Shown: positions 10,324-17,233 of the stretch, piece after piece | How positions within the stretch are numbered: the first letter of the stretch is position 1 | Layout of the letters: each line of letters starts with the position of its first letter | DNA from: Phallusia fumigata | Taxonomy: Eukaryota; Chordata; Ascidiacea; Phlebobranchia; Ascidiidae | Assembly: GCA_008931825.1 (NCBI GenBank) | Contig: QXVZ01018291.1 | Span: 1-20,647, forward strand | Reading direction: 5' to 3' | DNA length: 20,647 bases | The notes under the pieces: model-generated | Seen by the model: only the letters and a program-made list of their open reading frames with translations | What the model was told of the DNA's origin: nothing | Databases searched by the model: none | Program-made: the position numbers and the translations under genes

Positions 10324-10324
10324 N
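10324..10324. other. Single ambiguous base at a repeat junction
   Basis: The only N in the window. To its left is GST C-terminal coding sequence (ggaaattctt), to its right the start of the spacer unit (atgtcccacag). In intact units about 1.04 kb separates these two motifs, so the N marks a junction rather than a miscalled base. Confidence 0.9.
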
Positions 10325-12829
10325 ATGTCCCACAGCAGAAACGGCAATTCATTGCCCTCATAGTGTTTCGCTACATTTTTTGTAACCTGTGATGTTTTAC
10401 GTGCATTTTATTTGTTTCTTTTTCAATGGAGAGTTCTTTTCATTTTAACTAGTGCACTTCAGTAGTGTACAACTTATCTTTTCATCCCAATCAACTTTCC
10501 CTTACACGGGTGGTTGGTTTGAAGGCCCACTTGAATACTTCCACCAACGTTGCCTCCTCGCCAATCTAATTTCCTAATGCACCGAAACCTCCTCTGACGT
10601 TGGTCCCATCACATATAACGCTATACCGTCTAGCTGCAGCGCGCTGTCTCTATCCACAATTGCACAAAACTTTTTCTGGTTTGGCAAATGATCTTAATCA
10701 TTTGTGTCGCTACCACATCTTTCACCAGGCGAGTTATACTCAACCGGACATGCTGCTGTCGAACAAACTAAATTAAAATTACGTCGAAGCAATTACCTAT
10801 TCACAAAATTTACTGTTAGTAAACGACACAAGATACAACATTGTGCTTTGGTTCATGACAGGCCAAATGTTTACTCAGGGCCTTTGTCTCCACCAAACAT
10901 TGCTTTTGGAGTGAACAACGGAAATTCTTGGAATCTTTCTGATTTCTTGTAACTTGCAATTCGTTCCAAAGCCTCAAATGCCTCCAGATATTTCTTGGTG
11001 ACAGGGAATTCATCCAAACAACCTGGAAAGCAAAGAAGTAAGCCGCTGAGATATTCACTGAACATGAAATCTATGTATAGTAGACGATTGCCAGCAAGCC
11101 ATTTGGATTCTTTGAGCCAACTTTCAAAGTTGGCCATCTTCCCTGGAAAGTCTTCCATAAACTTTATTTTTGACTGCTCAAAGGCAACACGGTCGTAGAG
11201 GGTCTTTGTGTAAGTATTTCTAAAATCGTAGATAACTCCTTGCATTTGGTCGCATTTCATATTTTCTTCATCAGTTTCCGGGTACAGTTGTTTGTGCTTA
11301 CGAGCCAGATACCGCATAATTGCGTAACTCTCAGTCAACTTGACATCATCGTCAACCAGGTAAGGGAGATTTGGAAACTTAATTTCAAGTTTTGACTTCA
11401 CGCTGTACCAGTCGCTGTTATCGTATTCAGGTGCACCTCCGCTGTGATACAACTTCATCTTGTAATCTATTCCCATATATTCCAGCATTAGTTTTATAGG
11501 TTCGCCTTTTCCTCGAAGTTTCCAATATCCAAGGGTGACCGCCATTGTTGCTCTTGAAAAGCTGCTGCAAGTTAAACTTTATTCAGCTGAACTGTTCCGC
11601 GTGTCAGCAGCAACTGAGCCATTCCAAGCCCAAGAGGTTTGTTTGTTCTGCAACTCAACAAACAAGGCTTCGACGGGCCATAGCTAACGACGCATTACCA
11701 TACCTGCGGTAAAATTGTCTGCGCTGCGAGTTTGCTTGCTGCATTTTCGAGTTGTTCGTCGAAATCTTGGAACAATAAAAAAATCATATCTTAAAGATTA
11801 ATACCTAAATCAAATGTGTGGAAAGTGTGCTGTGGAATAATAAAGTGAATGCGTTAATTGTGCGTGTTGGTGACTGCATGGTAGTTACTAGAGAAAATGA
11901 TTATCATCTGTGTGTTACAACAGACAACAGACCTACGGCTAAAAAATAACAACTCGTGTTCCACTTCCATGTCCCACAGCAGAAACGGCAATTCATTGCC
12001 CTCATAGTGTTTCGCTACATTTTTTGTAACCTGTGATGTTTTACGTGCATTTTATTTGTTTCTTTTTCAATGGAGAGTTCTTTTCATTTTAACTAGTGCA
12101 CTTCAGTAGTGTACAACTTATCTTTTCATCCCAATCAACTTTCCCTTACACGGGTGGTTGGTTTGAAGGCCCACTTGACTCCTTCCACCAACGTTGCCTC
12201 CTCGCCAATCTAATTTCCTAATGCACCGAAACCTCCTCTGACGTTGGTCCCATCACATATAACGCTATACCGTCTAGCTGCAGCGCGCTGTCTCTATCCA
12301 CAATTGCACAAAACTTTTTCTGGTTTGGCAAATGATCTTAATCATTTGTGTCGCTACCACATCTTTCACCAGGCGAGTTATACTCAACCGGACATGCTGC
12401 TGTCGAACAAACTAAATTAAAATTACGTCGAAGCAATTACCTATTCACAAAATTTACTGTTAGTAAACGACACAAGATACAACATTGTGCTTTGATTCAT
12501 GACAGGCCAAATGTTTACTCAGGGCCTTTGTCTCCACCAAACATTGCTTTTGGAGTGAACAACGGAAATTCTTGGAATCTTTCTGATTTCTTGTAACTTG
12601 CAATTCGTTCCAAAGCCTCAAATGCCTCCAGATATTTCTTGGTGACAGGGAATTCATCCAAACAACCTGGAAAGCATAGAAGTAAGCCGCTGAGATATTC
12701 ACTGAACATGAAATCTATGTATAGTAGACGATTGCCAGCAAGCCATTTGGATTCTTTGAGCCAACTTTCAAAGTTGGCCATCTTCCCTGGAAAGTCTTCC
12801 ATAAACTTTATTTTTGACTGCTCAAAGGT
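10325..12829 (-). repeat. Recent tandem duplication, 1,644-base period
   Basis: 10325-11185 and 11969-12829 are nearly identical with no net length change: spacer start to spacer start and GST stop to GST stop are both 1,644 bases. Each copy holds the spacer and the 3' half of a GST gene. The likeness ends inside the coding region: further right, copy 2 resembles copy 1, while copy 3 differs. The last block shared by all three copies, about 11117-11185, is the likely recombination site. Few substitutions imply a recent event or ongoing gene conversion. Confidence 0.85.
10871..11545 (-). CDS. Glutathione S-transferase, mu-like, array copy 2 (chimeric)
   Basis: A 224-residue intronless GST with the same layout as copy 1: L-G-Y-W with Tyr7, mu-loop-like insert, F-P-N-L-P-Y-L, T-E-S-Y-A-I-M, W-L-A-G-N-R, C-L-D-E-F-P. 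Residues 1 to about 120 are close to copy 1 (shared H-S-G-G-A-P-E-Y-D and R-N-T-Y-T-K-T), but residues from F-E-Q-S-K (about 122) to the end are identical to copy 3. Differences of its own include Glu for Gly after K-S-K-L, Asp-Asp for Gly-Asp after L-V, and Ala for Val near 121. Expected activity is glutathione conjugation in the cytosol; no disabling change is seen. The ATG aligns with both neighbours. TTTATT near 10407 could give a minus-strand AATAAA for this transcript. Confidence 0.92.
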   Translation of the reverse strand: MAVTLGYWKLRGKGEPIKLMLEYMGIDYKMKLYHSGGAPEYDNSDWYSVKSKLEIKFPNLPYLVDDDVKLTESYAIMRYLARKHKQLYPETDEENMKCDQMQGVIYDFRNTYTKTLYDRVAFEQSKIKFMEDFPGKMANFESWLKESKWLAGNRLLYIDFMFSEYLSGLLLCFPGCLDEFPVTKKYLEAFEALERIASYKKSERFQEFPLFTPKAMFGGDKGPE

Positions 12830-13189
12830 AACACGGTCGAAGAACGTTTTCGTAAACGCACTTCTAAAATCATAGATAACTCCTTGCAGTTGGTCGCATT
12901 TTATATGTTCTTCATCAGTTTCCGGGTACAGTTGTTTCTGTTTTCGAGCCAGGTATCGCATTATTGCGTAAGTCTCAGTCAACTTGACATCACCGTCAAC
13001 CAGGTAAGGCACGTTTGGAAACTTAATTCCAAGTTTAGATTTTACGTTATACCAGTCACTGCTGTCGAAATCAGGCGCGCCTCCGTAATGATACAACTTC
13101 ATCTTGTAATCTATTCCCATATATTCCAGCATTAGTTTTATAGGTTCGCCTCTACCACGAAGTTTCCAATATCCAAGGGTGACCGCCAT
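12515..13189 (-). CDS. Glutathione S-transferase, mu-like, intronless, array copy 3
   Basis: A 224-residue GST starting M-A-V-T-L-G-Y-W-K-L-R-G-R-G with catalytic Tyr7. Its N-terminal half is the most distinct of the three minus-strand copies: Y-G-G-A-P-D-F-D-S-S-D-W in the mu-loop region, T-E-T-Y-A-I-M (Thr for Ser next to Glu72), A-R-K-Q-K-Q, and R-S-A-F-T-K-T-F-F-D-R, in which the tyrosine equivalent to mu-class Tyr115 is Phe. Loss of that second active-site tyrosine could alter epoxide chemistry while leaving Tyr7-driven conjugation; this is inference from the family. Its C-terminal half is identical in protein to copy 2. The 5' flank differs more from those of copies 1 and 2. Confidence 0.92.
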   Translation of the reverse strand: MAVTLGYWKLRGRGEPIKLMLEYMGIDYKMKLYHYGGAPDFDSSDWYNVKSKLGIKFPNVPYLVDGDVKLTETYAIMRYLARKQKQLYPETDEEHIKCDQLQGVIYDFRSAFTKTFFDRVTFEQSKIKFMEDFPGKMANFESWLKESKWLAGNRLLYIDFMFSEYLSGLLLCFPGCLDEFPVTKKYLEAFEALERIASYKKSERFQEFPLFTPKAMFGGDKGPE

Positions 13190-13420
13190 TGTTGTTCTTG
13201 AAAAGCTGCTGCAAGTTAAACCGTATCTGACTGAATATTGCGTACTGTGCTAGCAGCAACTTTTAACCATGCTGTCAAACACAAAAGCTTTTAATTGTTT
13301 GTTCTGCAAGCTTCGCAAACAAGGTTTACAATGTGCTGTTGCGAACGCCCCAAATGCCAAAATTGTCTGCGGAGCAATATCACCTTCCCATTTTCAGTTA
13401 TCGCACTATTTGACAAACTT
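13190..13420 (-). promoter_or_regulatory. 5' flank of GST copy 3, diverged
   Basis: It starts with the gctgctgcaagttaaac block found before copy 2 and later shares tttgttctgcaagctt and acaagg with the other flanks, with many substitutions and indels. It is presumably promoter and 5' UTR. It aligns better with the orphan flank at 13830-14000 than with copies 1 and 2. Confidence 0.4.
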
Positions 13421-13829
13421 TTCGAAACACAAAAAAGTAATTGCTCCTTGAAATGAAGCCGTTAAAAGTCAATATCCCTAGTCGTAAAAACTAATATCTC
13501 CAAACTAAACAAGTACAATAGCTTGCGCTGAAACTTCTTCTTGGAATATATCTGATGTGCACTAAATATCTCAGCTGCTGGCCTTGGTGCTTTTTGGTTA
13601 TGTGAATACATTTCTGGTCCACAAAATTGTACTACAACTTTTGCTTTAGAAATATTGTGCTCAACCTTTTTCGTATCATGACTCACCTCAGCTTAACAAA
13701 CTATTTTGTCGCTCCTTGATAAAACAGCTGTTGTAAAACATGATAATGCATAGGCTACAAATAAACTGTAGAAATACAGATCAACGCCCTAAGTGACTGC
13801 TATTGTCACATGAAAAAAGATGCTGCAAG

Positions 13830-14000
13830 TTGTAAAATTGTCTGCCTCAAAAGTTGCGTAGGAGCAACTCAACTATGTCAAGCCCAAGGGCTTTAATTTT
13901 TCTTCTGCAAGCTTAGTACACAAGGTTTTGCAATTGACTGATGCGAATACCGCAAAAATAAAATTGTCTGTGCTGCAAGATTACCTTACCGTACATGCGC
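13830..14000 (-). repeat. Orphan GST 5' flank without a gene
   Basis: gatgctgcaagtt, agcaactcaactatgtcaag, cttctgcaagctt, cacaaggtttt and aaaattgtctgtgctgcaag match in order the blocks upstream of the array GSTs. On the minus strand a GST should follow to the left, but 13440-13830 shows no GST coding similarity. It appears to be the remains of a lost array member. The intervening 13421-13830 holds nothing else I recognise. Confidence 0.55.
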
Positions 14001-14069
14001 ACAATGTTCGTCAAGCTTAATCGTATTTCCGTGAAATGGAGTTGCTTGAAGTCGACTTTCATAAAGTTG

Positions 14070-14239
14070 AAACGAAAAGAGGCCAACAAAACACATGAAA
14101 TACCATCATATGCAATGCTATTCATGATTTGAGAAAGACTTTCACAAAAGATTTTTATGACCGTAGTGTGTCATCTTCTAGCAGAAAGAAACGGACTTTT
14201 CGAGGTAAGACATTCAATCTGGAAAGGCAGCGTTTCTAA
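14070..14239 (+). pseudogene. Decayed GST fragment, middle of the gene
   Basis: From 14108 the plus strand reads I-C-N-A-I-H-D-L-R-K-T-F-T-K-D-F-Y-D-R, matching the C-D-Q-L-Q-G-V-I-Y-D-F-R-S-T-Y-A-K-T-L-Y-D-R region of the plus-strand GST downstream (residues near 95-115), and then a weaker F-R-G-K-x-x-x-L-E for F-P-G-K-M-S-K-F-E before a stop at about 14237. Likeness continues weakly left to about 14070 at the DNA level (cgaaaa..ggc.a), where the frame is broken by a stop. No start, active-site Tyr7 or C-terminal helices are present, so it is a dead fragment, older than the array duplicates. Confidence 0.6.
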
Positions 14240-14768
14240 CAAACTTTTTCCTAACGTTGAGGTTGAGAAACACTACTCAAGAACGAGTTGCAAATGACGA
14301 AAAATCGAATCTTTTTCTCACAAAATTAACTACAAATGTTTCAACCGAACAGTTGAATAAGGTTTTTTAAACCATGGAAACAATTTTCTTAGTGATATTG
14401 TAGCCTATTTGTATCCCAAATGGATTATTTTTTGGCCGACTTTGTTTGTGACATACATTACACAAGCTTTGTTTTAATGATTTTTCTAGTGGCAAAAAGC
14501 ACTTTACAACAGTCAAAGTTAAACTTCTTAACCGTGTTGCCCGAAAAAAAGGGCTCATTTGGGCAACAAGAAAGCCAAATCCGCAAAAGAACCTGCACCG
14601 ATACACACACACTCTACACGCGCGCTATTTTCACATACGCATTGTTTACCTTCTTCGCAAAGCTATCATTATCCAGCCAGCACATAGCGCACTTAACAGC
14701 CTGATTAGCTGTGAAAAAGTGCAACATCTACAAAACTTTACTGGCGCTTGGTGCAAACTGTTGTAAAA
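14240..14768 (+). other. Region upstream of GST copy 4
   Basis: AT-rich sequence that must hold the promoter and 5' UTR of the plus-strand GST. A cacacacac stretch with cgcgcg lies near 14604-14624. It does not visibly share blocks with the 5' flanks of the minus-strand copies, so control of copy 4 is probably separate. No coding region was recognised. Confidence 0.35.
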
Positions 14769-15431
14769 ATGAGCTCTAAAGTGATTCTAGGTTACTGGAA
14801 TATTCGTGCAAAAGGCGAACCTATAAGGCTGATGCTAAACTACCTTGGAATCGATTACAAGGAGGTCAATTATTACAAAACTGATGACAAGAGTGACTGG
14901 TTTGCTGTGAAAGAAATTGTTGAGATTCCGTTTCCCAATTTACCCTACTTGATTGATGGAGATGTAAAATTAACTGAGAGTTATGCCATAATGAGGCATC
15001 TTGCTCGAAAACACGGCAAGTTATACCCTGAAACTGATGCAGAAAACAGATTGTGTGATCAATTGCAGGGTGTTATTTACGATTTTCGTTCCACGTACGC
15101 AAAGACTTTATACGACAGGGCTAACCATGATGAAAGTAAGGCAAAATTTCTGGCTGATTTTCCAGGCAAAATGTCCAAATTCGAGAACCATTTGTCAAAC
15201 TCCGCGTGGCTTGCTGGCAAAAGATTAATGTACGTCGATTTTATGTTTGCAGAGTTTTTGAGTTGTTTGCAACTGTGGCTACCAGATTGTCTTACACCGT
15301 ATGTAAATGTAAGCAGGTACTTAAACTGCTTTGACTCTTTGGAACAAATTGTTAGCTACAAAAGTTCAGAGCGATTTCGTCGGTTGCCCATTTTAAGAAA
15401 GGTTGCTGTATTCGGTGGACAATTTGAATAA
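14769..15431 (+). CDS. Glutathione S-transferase, mu-like, divergent copy 4
   Basis: A 220-residue intronless GST on the strand opposite the array. The start is the ATG at 14769 in aaaaATGAG context; the frame is open 21 bases further upstream but has no earlier ATG. The N-terminal domain has V-I-L-G-Y-W with catalytic Tyr9, F-P-N-L-P-Y-L-I-D-G-D and T-E-S-Y-A-I-M-R. The C-terminal domain has T-L-Y-D-R with the second tyrosine, W-L-A-G-K-R, V-D-F-M-F and P-D-C-L. Compared with copies 1-3 the mu-loop region is four to five residues shorter (Y-K-T-D-D-K-S-D-W) and the end is V-A-V-F-G-G-Q-F-E. It is well diverged from the array, so its duplication is old. An AATAAA overlaps its stop codon and a second lies at 15565-15570. 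Confidence 0.92.
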   Translation: MSSKVILGYWNIRAKGEPIRLMLNYLGIDYKEVNYYKTDDKSDWFAVKEIVEIPFPNLPYLIDGDVKLTESYAIMRHLARKHGKLYPETDAENRLCDQLQGVIYDFRSTYAKTLYDRANHDESKAKFLADFPGKMSKFENHLSNSAWLAGKRLMYVDFMFAEFLSCLQLWLPDCLTPYVNVSRYLNCFDSLEQIVSYKSSERFRRLPILRKVAVFGGQFE

Positions 15432-15432
15432 A
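15427..15432 (+). terminator. AATAAA overlapping the GST copy 4 stop codon
   Basis: The last codon and stop (GAA TAA) with the next base form a canonical polyadenylation hexamer. If used, the 3' UTR would be only about 15-25 bases. The AATAAA at 15565-15570 is the alternative and gives a UTR of about 150 bases. Confidence 0.35.
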
Positions 15433-16269
15433 AGTGTTCAGCTGATAATTCACAGCAAATACAGCACATTGTTACAAACGATGCAAGCAATGCCGAACGG
15501 TTGTTGTTGCGGAAAAATGCTTTTTCTCTGTGCAATCAACACAATTTGCTTTTGTTGTCGCTGAAATAAATCAACAGTTTCCAAAATAATTATAGTTTTG
15601 TGGTGACAGCAAGACCATTACAACCTACTTTAGATATAAAAACAAATACTACAGTTAAACAGGACTTTTTGGTAAAATACCTTTCTCTTATCCGCCAAAA
15701 ATATGTAGAGTACTTTTTCCGAGGAGTTGAAAGGTAACACTAATTATGCTTCTATTTTAAAACAGAAACCACGTTGAAACGAATTTTTGTTGTTTGTAGT
15801 TTAGAGATTTTATCTGTTGTACCAATTAAAGAAACAAATTAAGTTGGCCCTTTTTCCATTTGATAGCTTTAAATGTCGTCATAGGTTTTTTAATTGAAAA
15901 AATCTATTCAGCATGTACCACTAGAGGGGTAGTAAAAGTATTGCTTCGATTTTATAACACACGCGACTTTTGTAAAATGTAACTGCTAATATTGTTTGTG
16001 TTGCAACCTGAAAGGTGTTATTATTTGAGTGAAGAAAGACCTTTGTTTGACATACTTTTGTCAAGTTATCAAAAAAGGTGTGATGCAAGTAATTTAACAT
16101 GTCAAACATCAAAACTTTAAAGTTTTTAAAGTATGATCTTAAAAAAATAGCTCAATGTAATTGTATCTTATTAATCTCAATGTAATCTTATTCATTTTTT
16201 ACCATTGATAAACTTTAAGGCAGAACTAAATTTTAAATATTTAACATAGCAATAACATTTGCCATCAAT
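15433..16269. other. Intergenic region between GST copy 4 and SARNP
   Basis: About 840 AT-rich bases. The left part is GST copy 4 3' UTR, the right part the SARNP promoter and 5' UTR. An imperfect direct repeat (ctcaatgtaattgtatctta and ctcaatgtaatcttattca) lies at about 16151-16195. A 63-codon minus-strand frame at 15921-16112 looks like chance. Confidence 0.4.
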
Positions 16270-16941
16270 ATGGAAGAAGAATTTGTTTTGGATTTGAACA
16301 AAATGAAAATTGCTGACTTAAAGCGAGAGTTGCAACTCCGGGGTCAAAAAGTGTCTGGGAATAAACAGGATTTGATCCAAAGGCTCCAGCAATATCTGGA
16401 GGAGCATGAGGGAGCTGAAGTTGAAGATGATGATCCTGCGATCCTAGAAGATGAGGAGGTTGAACAGGCTGAGGAGGAAGAAAGTAATTCAAAGTTGGTG
16501 GAGGAAGAGGAACCCGAAACAAAGGAAGATGTTGCACAAGAAGAGGAGGCTGCTGGAGAGCCAGAGCCGGAACCTCAGAAAGAAACTGTGACTGAGTTAA
16601 AGCCTTCTAAAGACATGACTGATGCCGAGCGGAAAGCAGCCCGGGCAAAGAAGTTTGGCCTCAAAGCAAATGAACTGTCTGATGCAGACAGATTGGCGAA
16701 TCGATCCAAACGATTTGGTAGTGGTGATTCTGCAAGTGGTGGTGGTCCCATGAGCACAGAGAAACTTAAATCCAGAGCAGAACGCTTTGGTGTGATTATA
16801 TCTGACACACTGTCAAAAACAGATGAAGAAGAACGGAAACTGAAGAGACAGCAGCGGTTTGGTTCTTCCAAGGGACTGGACAGTGCTTCTGATGAAAAGA
16901 AACGAAAGCGGGCTGAAAGATTTGGGATTTCTGTGGCATAA
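16270..16941 (+). CDS. SARNP: SAP domain ribonucleoprotein (Tho1/CIP29), intronless
   Basis: Nuclear RNA- and DNA-binding protein that works with the TREX complex and the helicase UAP56/DDX39B in mRNA export. The 223 residues start M-E-E-E-F, then a SAP domain at about 8-47 (L-D-L-N-K-M-K-I-A-D-L-K...G-N-K-Q-D-L-I-Q-R-L). A strongly acidic linker rich in Glu follows (about 48-108). The C-terminal part carries five repeats of the family's R-x-x-R/K-F-G motif: R-A-K-K-F-G, R-S-K-R-F-G, R-A-E-R-F-G, R-Q-Q-R-F-G and R-A-E-R-F-G, close to the human protein (210 residues). The coding region is uninterrupted, while vertebrate SARNP has many introns. ATTAAA at 16952-16957 lies 11 bases after the stop. 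NOL6 follows in the same direction. The start is the first ATG and aligns with the family. Confidence 0.93.
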   Translation: MEEEFVLDLNKMKIADLKRELQLRGQKVSGNKQDLIQRLQQYLEEHEGAEVEDDDPAILEDEEVEQAEEEESNSKLVEEEEPETKEDVAQEEEAAGEPEPEPQKETVTELKPSKDMTDAERKAARAKKFGLKANELSDADRLANRSKRFGSGDSASGGGPMSTEKLKSRAERFGVIISDTLSKTDEEERKLKRQQRFGSSKGLDSASDEKKRKRAERFGISVA

Positions 16942-17233
16942 ACTGTTCTTAATTAAAAGAACTGTGAAAGGTTCTTATTTGGTTTGTTCGAAAGTTTTAG
17001 TATTGAAGCAATGTGTCAACAAACAATATTGTTTGATATTCTTTTATTTTGTTGACACTTGGTTATATTCACATGGTGTGTAGAAACGAAGCAAAATCAA
17101 AATGATTTTGTATGAATGCCTTCTAAATGTGTGTCATTTTTGTCATATGTTTTGTCAAATAGTCAAGTTTGTTAGTAGTGTTAAGTCTAATGTTAATCTG
17201 TTTTAGAGCCTTTTTACTCAGGCTAGTTTTTTC
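16942..17233 (+). other. SARNP-NOL6 spacer with acceptor-like site
   Basis: ATTAAA at 16952-16957 may be the SARNP polyadenylation signal. A pyrimidine-rich acceptor (ttaatctgttttag) ends at 17206, 27 bases before the NOL6 ATG. An in-frame stop overlaps this acceptor, and there is no ATG between, so NOL6 begins at 17234 unless an upstream exon is spliced in. The site could accept a cis 5' UTR exon or a spliced leader. No promoter motif was recognised. Confidence 0.4.

Noticed and set aside
14748-14768. Longer N-terminus for GST copy 4 (seven extra residues)
   Set aside because: The upstream extension begins at TTG, not ATG, and is not shared by the family; the first ATG is at 14769.
16151-16195. 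Imperfect direct repeat upstream of SARNP
   Set aside because: Two short AT-rich units only; not an array, and no sign of function.
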